Assembly (NCBI RefSeq): GCF_001645185.1
Contig: NZ_LXTQ01000040.1
Location: 229,224-293,223, forward strand
Direction of reading: 5' to 3'
From: Methylobacillus sp. MM3
GTDB lineage: Bacteria; Pseudomonadota; Gammaproteobacteria; Burkholderiales; Methylophilaceae
DNA: 64,000 nucleotides
Shown: in pieces, positions 18,030 through 27,494 of the stretch
How positions within the stretch are numbered: the stretch's first letter is position 1
Layout of the letters: each line of letters starts with the position of its first letter
Made by a program: the position numbers and the translations under genes
Notes under the pieces: generated by a model
Database searches by the model: none
What the model was told of the DNA's origin: nothing
What the model saw: the letters and a program-made list of their open reading frames with translations, nothing else

Positions 18030-19085
18030 ATGATCAATACCGGCCAACTTGCCCGCATCACCCTGGTCACTTTCCTGATTGTTGGCGGGTTCCTTGTGCT
18101 GGAACCTTTCATGACCGCCATTCTGTTTGCAGCGGTTATCTGCGTTTCCACCTGGTCGTTCTACCAGGGCCTGTGGGTGCGATTGGGCCGCAGGGATATG
18201 CTCGCGGCTGCCGTGATGACCTTGCTGCTGCTGGTTGCATTGATAGTACCGATGGCTTATCTGGCGGCGAATCTGGCCGATTCGGCGACGGCCTTGTTTG
18301 AGCATTTGCGGCCGAAGTTCGAGCACCCCAACCCGTTTGCGCCGGAATGGCTGCGGAATCTGCCGTTGATCGGCGAATCGCTCGGCAGTTTCTGGCAGAG
18401 GATGGCAACCAGTCAGGGCGAATTTGTACGCTGGCTGAGCCAGTACAAGGATCCCGCGCGCGAGCTTGCCCTGCGTGGTGCGCAAGGGGTCGGTGCGGGC
18501 CTGATGCAGTTGATATTGGTGGTTGTGGTTGCATTCTTTTTCTATCGCGACGGCGCGAAGCTGTCGGAAAACCTGGTGATTGTTGCGCGCAAGTTGGGCG
18601 ATGATCTGGGCATAAAAATGCTGGATTTGTCAGGCGGCACGGTCAAGGCGGTAATGCTGGGCATCTTCGGCACTGCCGTAGCGCAGTCCGTTGTTGCCTG
18701 GCTGGGCTTCATGATCGCCGGCGCGCCGGCGCCATTGCTGCTGGCGACGGCTACTTTTTTCCTGTCCATGATACCGGTCGGGCCTCCGCTGATATGGGGC
18801 GGTGCGGCGTTGTGGCTGTTTAATCAAGGTGAGATAGGCTGGGCAATTTTCCTGATTGTGTATGGCGTATTTGCCATCAGCAGCGTGGATAACATTGTCA
18901 AACCTATCCTGATCAGCCATTCGGCAAAGCTGCCATTGCTGCTCATCATTCTGGGGATTCTGGGTGGGGCCATTGCATTCGGCCTGATCGGTATCTTTCT
19001 TGGGCCGACACTGCTCGCATTGGGTTTGAAGCTGATCCAGCATTGGATAGCAGCGCAGCAGCAAAAAATAGTGGAAGCGCCATGA
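18030..19085 (+). CDS. AI-2E family transporter (PerM-like)
   Basis: A 351-residue multi-spanning membrane protein of the AI-2E/PerM family. It has about seven to eight hydrophobic helices, with the family stretches [20 protein letters not shown] and [20 protein letters not shown] and the C-terminal [15 protein letters not shown]. Some members export autoinducer-2, others act in sodium/proton exchange, so the substrate is open. It sits inside the ruv cluster: 8 bases after ruvA, and its stop overlaps the ruvB start (ATGA). Confidence 0.88.
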   Translation: MINTGQLARITLVTFLIVGGFLVLEPFMTAILFAAVICVSTWSFYQGLWVRLGRRDMLAAAVMTLLLLVALIVPMAYLAANLADSATALFEHLRPKFEHPNPFAPEWLRNLPLIGESLGSFWQRMATSQGEFVRWLSQYKDPARELALRGAQGVGAGLMQLILVVVVAFFFYRDGAKLSENLVIVARKLGDDLGIKMLDLSGGTVKAVMLGIFGTAVAQSVVAWLGFMIAGAPAPLLLATATFFLSMIPVGPPLIWGGAALWLFNQGEIGWAIFLIVYGVFAISSVDNIVKPILISHSAKLPLLLIILGILGGAIAFGLIGIFLGPTLLALGLKLIQHWIAAQQQKIVEAP

Positions 19086-20116
19086 TAGAAACTGACCGTC
19101 TAATCGCCGCCGAACCCATGGGGCGGGAAGAAGAGGCCCTGGAGCGTGCGCTGCGCCCCAAGGTGCTGGATGAATATATCGGTCAGGAGAAGGCGCGCGG
19201 CCAACTGGAAATTTTCATCAATGCCGCACGCGGACGCTCCGAAGCGCTTGATCATGTGCTGCTGTTCGGCCCGCCGGGACTGGGCAAGACCACGCTCGCA
19301 CACATTGTTGCCCGCGAGATGGGCGTCAATATGCGCCAGACTTCCGGCCCGGTTCTCGAGCGCGCAGGCGACCTTGCCGCGTTGCTGACCAACCTGGAGC
19401 CGAACGATGTTCTATTTATCGACGAAATTCACCGCCTATCGCCAGTCGTTGAGGAAATCCTGTATCCGGCGATGGAGGATTACCGTCTCGATATCATGAT
19501 AGGCGAAGGGCCGTCCGCCCGCTCGGTGCGGCTCGACCTGCCGCCGTTCACGCTGGTCGGGGCCACGACGCGCGCTGGCATGCTGACCAATCCACTGCGC
19601 GACCGCTTCGGCATTGTGGCGCGGCTGGAGTTTTATACGCCGGAAGAATTGGGACGTATCGTTCACCGTTCGGCGAATTTGCTCGACGTGGTGATGGAAG
19701 AAACGGGCGCGCTGGAAATCGCGCGACGGTCACGCGGCACGCCGCGTATCGCCAACCGCCTGCTGCGCCGCGTGCGCGATTATGCGCAGGTGAAGGGTAA
19801 TGGCGTGGTTTCCGCGGATATTGCCGATGCGGCGCTCAAGATGCTCGATGTGGACAAGCTGGGTTTTGACGTCATGGATCGGAAGTTGCTGCTGGCGGTG
19901 CTGGAGAAATTCGGCGGCGGCCCAGTCGGCCTGGATAATCTTGCCGCCGCCATCGGCGAGGAACGCGACACCATCGAAGACGTGCTGGAGCCCTACATGA
20001 TCCAGCAAGGCTACCTGATGCGCACGCCGCGCGGCCGGATTGCGACGCAACTCGCCTATCAGCATTTCGGGCTGGCGACCCCATCTCATCTGGGCGGTCA
20101 GCTGTTCGATGAATAA
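19082..20116 (+). CDS. ruvB: Holliday junction branch migration ATPase RuvB
   Basis: A 344-residue AAA+ hexameric motor. Walker A GPPGLGKT is at residues 63-70, Walker B FIDEIHR at about 112-118, and the sensor [18 protein letters not shown] follows. The C-terminal winged helix includes [19 protein letters not shown] and [20 protein letters not shown]. The ATG at 19082 overlaps the stop of the AI-2E gene; a further upstream ATG (19043) lies inside that gene and is rejected. Confidence 0.97.
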   Translation: MIETDRLIAAEPMGREEEALERALRPKVLDEYIGQEKARGQLEIFINAARGRSEALDHVLLFGPPGLGKTTLAHIVAREMGVNMRQTSGPVLERAGDLAALLTNLEPNDVLFIDEIHRLSPVVEEILYPAMEDYRLDIMIGEGPSARSVRLDLPPFTLVGATTRAGMLTNPLRDRFGIVARLEFYTPEELGRIVHRSANLLDVVMEETGALEIARRSRGTPRIANRLLRRVRDYAQVKGNGVVSADIADAALKMLDVDKLGFDVMDRKLLLAVLEKFGGGPVGLDNLAAAIGEERDTIEDVLEPYMIQQGYLMRTPRGRIATQLAYQHFGLATPSHLGGQLFDE

Positions 20117-20504
20117 ATTTGTCTGGCCGGTGCGTGTCTATTATGAGGACACCGATGGCGGCGGCGTGGTTTATCACGCCAACTACCTCAAATTCATGGA
20201 ACGCGCCCGCACCGAATGGCTGCGCAGCCTGGGTTTCGAGCAGATCGCGCTGCGTAATGATCCGGGTGTCCTATTTGTCGTACGCGAAGTCCGTTTAAAA
20301 TACAGGAAGCCCGCATGTTTCGACGATGCGTTGAGTGTCGTGACCGAACTGTCGAGTTCCGGGCGCAGCCTGCTGGAGTTCGGGCAGACGATACTGCGCG
20401 GCGAGGAAATCCTGACCGAAGCCAAGGTAGAGGTCGTTTGTGTGGATGCGGAGCGTTTCAAGCCGGTGGCGATTCCTCCTGTTATTCGAGAAAAACTAGT
20501 ATGA
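20109..20504 (+). CDS. ybgC: acyl-CoA thioesterase YbgC (tol-pal associated)
   Basis: A 131-residue hot-dog-fold thioesterase. The signature [20 protein letters not shown], with its catalytic Asp (VYYEDTD), is at about residues 9-28, followed by [15 protein letters not shown]. YbgC hydrolyses short acyl-CoA or acyl-ACP thioesters and is almost always the first gene of the tol-pal cluster, as here. The start overlaps the ruvB stop by eight bases; an in-frame ATG at 20040 lies inside ruvB and is rejected. Confidence 0.94.
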   Translation: MNKFVWPVRVYYEDTDGGGVVYHANYLKFMERARTEWLRSLGFEQIALRNDPGVLFVVREVRLKYRKPACFDDALSVVTELSSSGRSLLEFGQTILRGEEILTEAKVEVVCVDAERFKPVAIPPVIREKLV

Positions 20505-20526
20505 ACAAACCCAATATGGAGTTCCA

Positions 20527-21201
20527 ATGAATCTATCCCATGATATGTCGCTGATCAGTCTGGTTACCGGAGCCACGGTTCCGGTGCAGATCGTGATGGC
20601 CTTGCTGCTGCTGGCTTCGCTGGTCTCATGGTGGTACATCTTTCTGAAAATGTTCACGATCAAGCGCGCCGCAGACGAGGCCGATACGTTCGAGCGCGCT
20701 TTCTGGAGCGGTGGTGATCTCAACAAGCTTTACGAAGGCGTTTCCACCGGCCGCCGTCGTGCGCGCGGCATGGCCAGCATTTTCGAGGCAGGCTTTAAGG
20801 AATACGCGCGCCACAAGCGTCAGGGCGGCATGGAGGTCAGCGACATCATGGAAGGCTCGCGTCGCGCGATGCGCGCTGCGTTCAATCGCGAGATGGATGA
20901 CATGGATGCGCATTTGCCCTTTCTGGCCTCTGTCGGTTCGGTCACGCCTTACGTCGGCCTGCTCGGTACGGTGTGGGGCATCATGAATTCCTTCCGCGGC
21001 CTCGCCAATGTGGCGCAGGCCACGCTGGCGCACGTTGCGCCCGGCATTTCCGAGGCGCTGATCGCGACCGCGATGGGTCTCTTCGCAGCCATTCCCGCGG
21101 TGATCGCCTATAACCGGTTTGCCGCCAATGTCGACCGGCTGGCGGTGCGCTACGAAAGCTTTATCGAGGAATTTTCCAACATCCTGCAGAGGAAAGCCTG
21201 A
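20527..21201 (+). CDS. tolQ: Tol-Pal system protein TolQ
   Basis: A 224-residue inner-membrane MotA/TolQ/ExbB-family proton channel. There are three membrane helices: about residues 14-36 (PVQIVMALLLLASLVSWWYI), about 130-155 (ASVGSVTPYVGLLGTVWGIM) and about 170-195 (GISEALIATAMGLFAAIPAV). With TolR it forms the stator that uses proton-motive force to pull on TolA during cell constriction and outer-membrane maintenance. The tolR start overlaps its stop by one base. Confidence 0.97.
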   Translation: MNLSHDMSLISLVTGATVPVQIVMALLLLASLVSWWYIFLKMFTIKRAADEADTFERAFWSGGDLNKLYEGVSTGRRRARGMASIFEAGFKEYARHKRQGGMEVSDIMEGSRRAMRAAFNREMDDMDAHLPFLASVGSVTPYVGLLGTVWGIMNSFRGLANVAQATLAHVAPGISEALIATAMGLFAAIPAVIAYNRFAANVDRLAVRYESFIEEFSNILQRKA

Positions 21202-21602
21202 TGGCACGCGGAAGACGCTCCCGCCGCCTGATGAACCAGATCAACGTCGTGCCCTATATCGACGTGACGCTGGTGCTGCTGATCATTTTCATGATCACCG
21301 CGCCGATGACGAACCCCGGCGTGGTGGAGTTGCCCCAGGTCGGGCAGGCATTGAAGCAGACCGCCTCGCCGCTGGTGGTGACACTCAAGGCCAACAAGTC
21401 GCTGGAGCTCGATGGCAAGCCGATGGAGCGGGGCGAAATGCTGCTGGCCATTCGTCAGAAAACCGAAGGCAAGCCGGAACAGTCCGTGGTGATCGCGGCC
21501 GACAAAAGCGTGCGGTATGAGGATGTGGTCAGCGTCATGGATCTGTTGAAGCAAAACAAGGTGGAAAAGGTCGGGTTGCTGCTGAAGCCGGCCCCGGGCT
21601 GA
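21201..21602 (+). CDS. tolR: Tol-Pal system protein TolR
   Basis: A 133-residue ExbD/TolR protein. A single membrane helix at about residues 13-35 contains the proton-conducting aspartate in VPYIDVTLVLLIIFM, and the periplasmic domain includes VTLKANKSLELDGKPMERGE and YEDVVSVMDLLKQNKVEKVG. It works with TolQ as the ion-driven motor. Translation starts on the last base of the tolQ stop. Confidence 0.97.
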   Translation: MARGRRSRRLMNQINVVPYIDVTLVLLIIFMITAPMTNPGVVELPQVGQALKQTASPLVVTLKANKSLELDGKPMERGEMLLAIRQKTEGKPEQSVVIAADKSVRYEDVVSVMDLLKQNKVEKVGLLLKPAPG

Positions 21603-21611
21603 TCGACTGCA

Positions 21612-22409
21612 ATGATACGCAAGCACGAAAATTCGCTGGCTTTAAAGGCCGGAGTTCTGGCTTTGGTGGTTCACCTGATGTTTTTCCTGATTCTGGTGAT
21701 GAGCTTCGACTGGAAAAGCGAAACGCCATTGCAGGTGACGGAGGTAGAGCTATGGGACAGCCTGCCTGCACCCAAGGTCACGCCGCCACCGCCTACTCCC
21801 GAGCCGCCAAAGCCTGAGCCCGAAGTCGAGCCGACGCCTGAGCCTCCACCGCCTCCGCCTGAGCCCAAGGCCGAAATCGTGGTGAAGGAAAAACCGAAGC
21901 CCGAACCCGAGAAGAAAAAGGAAGAACCGCCCAAGCCCGATCCGGCGGAGCTCAAGAAAAAAGAGGAAGCGCTTAAAAAGAAGGCTGAAGAGAAACGTCA
22001 GAAGGAGATTCTGCGTAAATTGCAGCAAATGGATGACGAGCGTGCGGAAAATGCCTTGAGCGAAGATATGAAAAGCTTGGAGGCCGCGCGCAATGCAGAG
22101 CATGCACAAAAAGCCGCTGCGGCGTCTAGTGGGGTAGTGGCCGAATACCAAGCGCGAATTCGTAATAAGATTCATGGTTTGATGAACCGTCAGGCCTGCG
22201 GCGATGCGGTGTCGGAATACAAGATTTCCATCTTGCCGACCGGGCAGGTGGCAGGCACGCCCAAGCTTGAGAAAAGCAGCGGAATTCCAGCGTGCGACGA
22301 TGCGGCCTTGCGCGCGATCATGCAGGCGCAACCACTGCCTTTGCCACCTGATCCCGAACTTTTCGCGAAATTTCGTGACTTAACAATACCTTTCAAGCCC
22401 GAGCAATGA
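21612..22409 (+). CDS. tolA: Tol-Pal system protein TolA
   Basis: A 265-residue TolA, much shorter than the 421 residues of the Escherichia coli protein. One N-terminal membrane helix (about 12-34) carries the SHLS-like face (VVHLMFFLILVMS). A Pro/Glu/Lys-rich stretch (about 55-105) and a charged helical domain (about 105-170) span the periplasm, and a compact C-terminal domain (about 180-265, with RNKIHGLMNRQACGDAVSEY) contacts TolB and Pal. The shorter rod implies a narrower reach across the periplasm. It lies between tolR and tolB. Confidence 0.94.
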   Translation: MIRKHENSLALKAGVLALVVHLMFFLILVMSFDWKSETPLQVTEVELWDSLPAPKVTPPPPTPEPPKPEPEVEPTPEPPPPPPEPKAEIVVKEKPKPEPEKKKEEPPKPDPAELKKKEEALKKKAEEKRQKEILRKLQQMDDERAENALSEDMKSLEAARNAEHAQKAAAASSGVVAEYQARIRNKIHGLMNRQACGDAVSEYKISILPTGQVAGTPKLEKSSGIPACDDAALRAIMQAQPLPLPPDPELFAKFRDLTIPFKPEQ

Positions 22410-22448
22410 TCAGGGCGCCAATAACAACTTTTACTTTATAATTTGCCT

Positions 22449-23726
22449 ATGTCACGCTATCTGTTCATTATTTTCTTCTGGTTGCTTGCGATGGTTCCTC
22501 CTGCCGCGCAAGCTGAACTTACCATTGAAATCGTCGGCGGAGCATCTCAACAAATCCCGATTGCGATTGTGCCGTTTTCACGGCCAGGTCAAACCGATGC
22601 GCTCACGCCCGTCATCGCTGCCGACCTGCAGCGAAGCGGGCTGTTTCGAACGCTCGAAACGCGCGGTGTGGCAAGTCAGCCGCATGATTTGGCCGAGGTG
22701 AAATACCCGGATTGGACCGCACTTCAGGCGCAGGCATTGGTGATCGGCAAGATCGAGCCGCTCGCCGGCGGCAAGCTCAAGGTTTCATTCCGCTTGCTGG
22801 ATGTGCTCAAACAAACGCCGCTCGCCGGGCTGGAGTACGAGATTACGCCCGCGCAAATGCGCGGCACGGCGCACAAGATTGCCGATGTTATCTATGAAAA
22901 ACTGACCGGCGAACGCGGCGTGTTTGCGACGCGCATCTCTTATGTAACCAAGAGCAAAGGCAACCGCTTTGTGTTGCAAGTGGCCGATTCGGACGGCGTC
23001 AATCCGCAGACCGTGCTTTCTTCGAAAGAGCCCATCATTTCGCCCACCTGGTCGCCGGACGGCACCAAGCTGGCCTATGTCTCCTTCGAGAAGAAGAAAC
23101 CCATTATTTATGTGCAGTCGCTGACCTCCGGCCAGCGCTCGGTGTTAGCCAACTACAAGGGTAACAACAGTGCACCGGCATGGTCGCCGGATGGTAACCG
23201 GCTGGCAATCGTGCTGACTTATGGCGCGAATTCGCAGATTTATCTGATCAATGCGGATGGCACCGGCCTGAAGCAGTTGTCGCGCAGTCGAGGCATCGAT
23301 ACCGAGCCGGTCTGGTCGCCGGACGGCAAGTGGATTTATTTCACCTCTGATCGCGGTGGCAGCCCGCAAGTCTACAAAATGTCGACTTTAGGCGGTGAAG
23401 CGCAGCGCGTTACTTTCGAAGGCAGTTATAATGTCAGCCCTTACCTTTCCCCGGATGGGAAGCTGCTCACGTATGTGCGGCGCGAGAGTGGAAAGTTTCG
23501 CATAACGCAGCAGGATCTCACCAATGGACAGGTGCAGATTCTGAGCGATACCGCACAAGACGAATCACCAAGTTATGCTCCGAATGGGCGCCAGATTCTT
23601 TACGCTACCAATATGGGTGGCAAGGGAGTGCTTTCGGTTGTTTCTTCGGATGGCCGTACCAAGCAGCGTCTGAGCGAGGCGGGTGGCGATGTACGTGAAC
23701 CTTCCTGGGGGCCGTGGGTAAACTAA
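22449..23726 (+). CDS. tolB: Tol-Pal system beta-propeller protein TolB
   Basis: A 425-residue periplasmic protein with a signal peptide ending near AAQA. The N-terminal domain (about 25-160) precedes a six-bladed propeller seen as repeated W-SPDG motifs: ISPTWSPDGTKLAYVSFEKK, APAWSPDGNRLAIVLTYGA, EPVWSPDGKWIYFTSDRGG, then YLSPDGK and YAPNGRQ. The propeller binds Pal and TolA. I prefer the ATG at 22449 to the in-frame TTG two codons before. Confidence 0.96.
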   Translation: MSRYLFIIFFWLLAMVPPAAQAELTIEIVGGASQQIPIAIVPFSRPGQTDALTPVIAADLQRSGLFRTLETRGVASQPHDLAEVKYPDWTALQAQALVIGKIEPLAGGKLKVSFRLLDVLKQTPLAGLEYEITPAQMRGTAHKIADVIYEKLTGERGVFATRISYVTKSKGNRFVLQVADSDGVNPQTVLSSKEPIISPTWSPDGTKLAYVSFEKKKPIIYVQSLTSGQRSVLANYKGNNSAPAWSPDGNRLAIVLTYGANSQIYLINADGTGLKQLSRSRGIDTEPVWSPDGKWIYFTSDRGGSPQVYKMSTLGGEAQRVTFEGSYNVSPYLSPDGKLLTYVRRESGKFRITQQDLTNGQVQILSDTAQDESPSYAPNGRQILYATNMGGKGVLSVVSSDGRTKQRLSEAGGDVREPSWGPWVN

Positions 23727-23752
23727 TTTTTTTAAACTAAAGGAGAAAAACC

Positions 23753-24310
23753 ATGAATAAGAGTCTGATTGGCGTCATTGCGCTGGCGGTATTTTTGACT
23801 GCCTGTGCGGGCAAGAAGGTGAAGGAAGAACCGGCTGCTGCCGTGGAAGAGAAGAGCCCTGCAGCACAAGTGCAAGCTCCCGCGCCGGCCACTGGCATGG
23901 ATGAATCTGCCAGCACTGCTTCGGCGGGCGCATCCGATGCTTCCGGCAATCCGCTGACCGACCCCAACAACATCCTGTCCAAGCGCAGCATTTACTTCGA
24001 CTACGACAAGGATGAAGTCAAGGCCGAGTTCCGCCCGCTGGTCGAGGCACACGCCAAGTATCTGCAGCAGAATTCCAATGCCCGTTTGATGATTCAAGGC
24101 AACGCCGATGAGCGCGGCAGCCGTGAATACAATCTGTCGCTGGGTCAACGCCGTGCCGCTGCGGTCAAGAACGCGATGAACGTCTATGGTGCTTCCGACA
24201 ACCAGATCGAAACGGTCAGCTATGGCGAAGAAAAGCAGCGTTGCGCTGAAGCCACCGAGGCTTGCTACGCTGAAAATCGTCGCGCCGACATCGTCTATTC
24301 CGGCGAGTAA
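23753..24310 (+). CDS. pal: peptidoglycan-associated lipoprotein Pal
   Basis: A 185-residue outer-membrane lipoprotein. The lipobox is LTAC at residues 16-19, followed by a low-complexity Ala/Glu/Pro linker to about residue 70. The OmpA-like domain contains IYFDYDKDEVKAEFRPLVEA and the peptidoglycan-binding NADERGSREYNLSLGQRRAA. It tethers the outer membrane to the wall and is the partner of TolB and TolA. A strong ribosome-binding site, AAGGAG, precedes the start. Confidence 0.97.
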   Translation: MNKSLIGVIALAVFLTACAGKKVKEEPAAAVEEKSPAAQVQAPAPATGMDESASTASAGASDASGNPLTDPNNILSKRSIYFDYDKDEVKAEFRPLVEAHAKYLQQNSNARLMIQGNADERGSREYNLSLGQRRAAAVKNAMNVYGASDNQIETVSYGEEKQRCAEATEACYAENRRADIVYSGE

Positions 24311-24313
24311 TCC

Positions 24314-25153
24314 ATGCGTCTGCTGATTCCGTTTTTGCTGCTTTTTTTTAGTGTCGCGTCACACGCGGCACTGTTTGCCGACAACGATGCGCGCGACGAA
24401 ATCGTCAAGTTGCGCAAATACGTCAAGGAAGAACAGGACAAGCGCATTACGGAATTGCAGGCCAAGCTGGATGCCTCCGAAAAATCACGCCAGGCGCTGG
24501 AAAAGCGTCTGGCGGATATGGAGTCCGGACAGAAATCGCAAATGATGGACTGGATGGGGCAGATCGACCGCCTTAACCTCGAAATCAGCCGGTTGCGCGG
24601 ACAGCTTGAAGTCAATACGCATGAACTCGAGCAATCGCAACAACGTCAGCAACAGTTTTATACCGACCTGGATGCCCGCTTGCGCAAATTGGAGAGCGGC
24701 GTTACCGGGAATGTCGGGCCGACGCCCAATGCGATGCCTTCTGCAGCTGCGGTCGACTCCGTGGCCGAACTCAAGAATTATGAAGCGGCGCATGAGCTTT
24801 TCAAGGCGGGAAAATACAAGGAATCCGCCGAGGCATTCGATAAATTCGTTCAAGCCTACCCAAACAGCAAATACGCGCCCAGTGCGCAATACTGGATAGG
24901 CTATGCCAATTTTTCGCAAAAGAATTACAAGGCTGCCATTGCCAGCCAACAGGTGTTGATCCAGCGCTACCCCGACAATCAGAAAGTGCCGGATGCGATG
25001 TTCAACATCGCCAATAGCCAGATTCAACTGGCCGACCTCGATGCCGCAAAGCAGACGCTGCGCGCATTGCTGGACAAATACCCCAATAGCGACGCGGCTC
25101 CGCTTGCAAAAAAACGTTTGACCGTTCTCGAATCGGTCAAATCCAAGAATTAG
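24314..25153 (+). CDS. cpoB: cell division coordinator CpoB (YbgF)
   Basis: A 279-residue periplasmic protein. A signal peptide (cleavage after about residue 19) is followed by a coiled coil at about 25-115 (KLRKYVKEEQDKRITELQAK onward) and a C-terminal TPR domain from about 155 (YEAAHELFKAGKYKESAEAF, AQYWIGYANFSQKNYKAAIA). CpoB links Tol energy state to peptidoglycan synthesis by PBP1B at the division site. It begins three bases after the pal stop and closes the tol-pal cluster. Confidence 0.95.
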   Translation: MRLLIPFLLLFFSVASHAALFADNDARDEIVKLRKYVKEEQDKRITELQAKLDASEKSRQALEKRLADMESGQKSQMMDWMGQIDRLNLEISRLRGQLEVNTHELEQSQQRQQQFYTDLDARLRKLESGVTGNVGPTPNAMPSAAAVDSVAELKNYEAAHELFKAGKYKESAEAFDKFVQAYPNSKYAPSAQYWIGYANFSQKNYKAAIASQQVLIQRYPDNQKVPDAMFNIANSQIQLADLDAAKQTLRALLDKYPNSDAAPLAKKRLTVLESVKSKN

Positions 25154-25171
25154 CGTGAACACGCTCTAGCC

Positions 25172-25807
25172 GTGCTCAAGATCCACGAAATTTTCCACTC
25201 CCTTCAAGGGGAGTCGACGCGTGTCGGCTTGCCCACGGTTTTCGTTCGCCTGACGGGCTGCCCATTGCGTTGCGGTTATTGCGATACTGCCTATGCATTC
25301 CAGGGCGGCGAAAACATGACTCTGCAGCAGATACTGGAGCGCGTGGCTTCCTATGGTGCCCGTTATGTTACGGTGACCGGTGGAGAACCGCTGGCGCAAA
25401 AGCAATGCATTTCATTATTGAAGATGCTGTGTGATGCCGGCTACGATGTTTCCCTGGAGACGGGCGGCAGTCTCGATACCAGCCATGTCGATCCGCGCGT
25501 GTCGGTTATTCTGGACATCAAAACTCCAGGCTCCGGCGAGGTGCAGAAAAATCTCTGGACTAACCTGCAGCACCTGAAACCCACGGACGAAGTGAAGTTT
25601 GTGCTGTGTGGTCGCGAGGATTATGAATGGGCCAAGCGGGTGCTTGCCGACCAAGGCATTGCCGCTAAATGCACGGTGCTGTTTTCCCCGGTATACAGTC
25701 AACTGAATCCCACCGAGCTTGCCGAGTGGGTGCTGCAGGATCGCCTGCCGGTGCGTATGCAGGTGCAATTGCACAAAATCCTGTGGGGCGAGACTCCGGG
25801 CAAATGA
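25172..25807 (+). CDS. queE: 7-carboxy-7-deazaguanine synthase QueE
   Basis: A 211-residue radical SAM enzyme that makes the 7-deazaguanine core in queuosine synthesis. The iron-sulfur cysteines are Cys30, Cys34 and Cys37 in LTGCPLRCGYCDTAY. The N terminus KIHEIFHSLQGESTRVGLPT and the SAM-binding TVTGGEPLA are typical. The start is GTG at 25172; no better codon is available. queC follows after about 127 bases that hold a large inverted repeat. Confidence 0.95.
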   Translation: MLKIHEIFHSLQGESTRVGLPTVFVRLTGCPLRCGYCDTAYAFQGGENMTLQQILERVASYGARYVTVTGGEPLAQKQCISLLKMLCDAGYDVSLETGGSLDTSHVDPRVSVILDIKTPGSGEVQKNLWTNLQHLKPTDEVKFVLCGREDYEWAKRVLADQGIAAKCTVLFSPVYSQLNPTELAEWVLQDRLPVRMQVQLHKILWGETPGK

Positions 25808-25975
25808 TTAGAGCCCGTACTTGGGGAAAACGAAAGATGCGTTGCGGTCATGCTTTACACACATGGCGTTGTTGCTCGCTGCTTATTTGGAATCACCAAA
25901 CTGCGCGGTTCGCGCCGAGCCCTGTGTGTAAAGCATGACCGTCGCACATTCGTTTTCCCCAAGTACGGGCTCTAA
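25808..25975. repeat. long imperfect inverted repeat overlapping the queC start
   Basis: The left arm (25808-25863) and right arm (about 25923-25975) are reverse complements: an outer 27-bp perfect stem and an inner 19-bp perfect stem, separated by an unpaired 10 versus 7 bases. About 59 bases lie between the arms. The right arm contains the queC ATG (25935) and its first 14 codons. Read on the minus strand, the left arm has an equivalent ATG (25852) and codes [15 protein letters not shown], against [14 protein letters not shown] in queC; the arms differ by exactly one codon. Confidence 0.92.
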
Positions 25976-26645
25976 AGCCGTCGTCCTGCTTTCCGGTGGG
26001 CTGGATTCCGCCACGGTGCTCGCCATTGCGCGCAGTGAAGGCTACGTCTGCTATTGCCTAAGCCTTGATTATCATCAGCGTCATATCGCGGAGCTGGGTG
26101 CAGCAAAACGTGTTGCGCAGGCGCTTGGAGCGGCGGAGCATCGCGTCGTGCAGTTCGATCTGTCGAATTTCGGCGGCTCCGCGCTGACCGATGACAAGAT
26201 TGCCGTGCCCGAGTCGCCGAGCGAGGGTATTCCGGTCACTTACGTCCCCGCACGCAATACCATCATGCTTTCGCTTTCGCTGGCATGGGCGGAAGTATTG
26301 GGCGCGCAGGATATCTTCATTGGCGTCAATGCGCTGGATTACTCCGGCTACCCGGATTGCCGCAAGGAGTATGTCGACGCTTTCGAGCGCATGGCCAACC
26401 TTGCGACCAAGGCGGCGGTCGAAGGACATCGTTTAAAAGTACATGCGCCGCTCATCGACTTGAACAAGGCCGAGATCATTCAACGCGGACATGCGCTGGG
26501 TGTGGACTATGGAATTACGGTCTCCTGCTATCAGGCGGATAGTCAGGGAAATGCATGCGGTGTTTGCGATTCCTGCAGGTTCCGGCAAGCCGGATTTCGT
26601 GCTGCGGGCTTGCCTGATCCTACGCATTATCAGTCCGCAAAGTGA
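25935..26645 (+). CDS. queC: 7-cyano-7-deazaguanine synthase QueC
   Basis: A 236-residue ATP-dependent enzyme that converts 7-carboxy-7-deazaguanine to preQ0. The PP-loop is [15 protein letters not shown] (residues about 18-32), the family [20 protein letters not shown] follows, and the zinc cysteines are in [17 protein letters not shown] near the C terminus. Family members usually start just before the AVVLLSGG strand; here about 13 extra residues are encoded by the right arm of the inverted repeat. No other good start codon exists, so 25935 is kept, although its ribosome-binding site is weak and would be buried in the hairpin. Confidence 0.93.
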   Translation: MTVAHSFSPSTGSKAVVLLSGGLDSATVLAIARSEGYVCYCLSLDYHQRHIAELGAAKRVAQALGAAEHRVVQFDLSNFGGSALTDDKIAVPESPSEGIPVTYVPARNTIMLSLSLAWAEVLGAQDIFIGVNALDYSGYPDCRKEYVDAFERMANLATKAAVEGHRLKVHAPLIDLNKAEIIQRGHALGVDYGITVSCYQADSQGNACGVCDSCRFRQAGFRAAGLPDPTHYQSAK

Positions 26646-26661
26646 TGGCCGGACATTGTCC

Positions 26662-26691
26662 TTGCCAACACTATAAAAAATAACGTAAAAT
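26662..26691 (+). promoter_or_regulatory. candidate sigma-70 promoter for rpsP operon
   Basis: TTGCCA (26662-26667) and TAAAAT (26686-26691) are separated by 18 bases in an AT-rich stretch, 37 bases upstream of the rpsP start. This is a moderate match. Confidence 0.45.
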
Positions 26692-26727
26692 CGCGCCCTT
26701 TCTGTTAATTTATCAAGAGACCAAATT

Positions 26728-26976
26728 ATGGTGATCATTCGTCTCGCCCGTGGTGGCGCGAAGAAATCCCCCTTCTACAGCGTAGTCGTGGCCGATTCTC
26801 GCAACCGTCGCGATGGCCGTTTTATCGAGCGCGTAGGTTTTTACAATCCCATCGCCGGCGAAGGCCGCGAAGCATTGCGCTTGAATAGCGAGCGTATTGC
26901 TTACTGGCGCAGCAATGGCGCCCAGTTGTCCGACCGCGTCGCGCTGCTCGTCAAGCAAGCCGCCAAGGCTGCTTAA
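26728..26976 (+). CDS. rpsP: 30S ribosomal protein S16
   Basis: An 82-residue S16 with the conserved N terminus [20 protein letters not shown] and the [20 protein letters not shown] stretch, plus [15 protein letters not shown] near the end. It is the first gene of rpsP-rimM-trmD-rplS, the standard bacterial operon for ribosome and tRNA maturation. A candidate promoter lies just upstream. Confidence 0.98.
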   Translation: MVIIRLARGGAKKSPFYSVVVADSRNRRDGRFIERVGFYNPIAGEGREALRLNSERIAYWRSNGAQLSDRVALLVKQAAKAA

Positions 26977-26981
26977 GCAAG

Positions 26982-27494
26982 TTGTCGCAATCGCCGCCTG
27001 AAGACCTGGTGGTGATGGGACGGGTGACCGTTCCGTACGGTGTCCGTGGCTGGGTCAACGTTCAACCCGATACCGAAATGCTGGACGGTCTGTTCGACTA
27101 CCCGGTGTGGTGGATACAGGCCGATGGCGTCTGGCGCGAGTTTTCTGTCGAGGAAGTCAAAGTGCACGGCGATCATCTGGTTGCCAAGCTCGAAGGCGTT
27201 CTTGATCGCGATCAGGCGTTTCGGCTCAAGGGCAAGCCGATTGCGGTTCCGCGCGAGCAATTGCCGGAGCCCGACGAAGATGAATATTACTGGTCCGACC
27301 TGATCGGGCTGGAAGTAGAGAATCTGCAACAGCTTAACCTGGGCCGGATTACCGATGTGTTCGCAACAGGTGCAAACGATGTGATAGTGGTCAATGGCGA
27401 GCGTGAACGCCTGATCCCCTATACCGCGCAGGTTGTGCAGCAGGTTGATCTTGCCGCGAAGCGCATGGTCGTGGACTGGGATGCGGATTTTTGA
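26982..27494 (+). CDS. rimM: 16S rRNA processing protein RimM
   Basis: A 170-residue protein that assists maturation of the 30S head and binds S19. The N-terminal RimM domain includes [20 protein letters not shown], and the PRC-barrel half includes [20 protein letters not shown] and [20 protein letters not shown]. The apparent start is TTG five bases after rpsP; an internal ATG at 27015 would remove residues that the family normally has. Its TGA overlaps the trmD TTG. Confidence 0.94.
   Translation: MSQSPPEDLVVMGRVTVPYGVRGWVNVQPDTEMLDGLFDYPVWWIQADGVWREFSVEEVKVHGDHLVAKLEGVLDRDQAFRLKGKPIAVPREQLPEPDEDEYYWSDLIGLEVENLQQLNLGRITDVFATGANDVIVVNGERERLIPYTAQVVQQVDLAAKRMVVDWDADF

Noticed and set aside
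22437..22442. TATAAT box in front of tolB as a promoter
   Set aside because: It is only six bases from the ATG and has no -35 partner; tolB is more simply expressed with tolQRA.
25808..25975. preQ1 riboswitch upstream of queC
   Set aside because: The pathway fits, but the sequence lacks the short preQ1 aptamer pattern (compact hairpin plus A-rich tail); the structure is instead a long inverted duplication that includes coding sequence.
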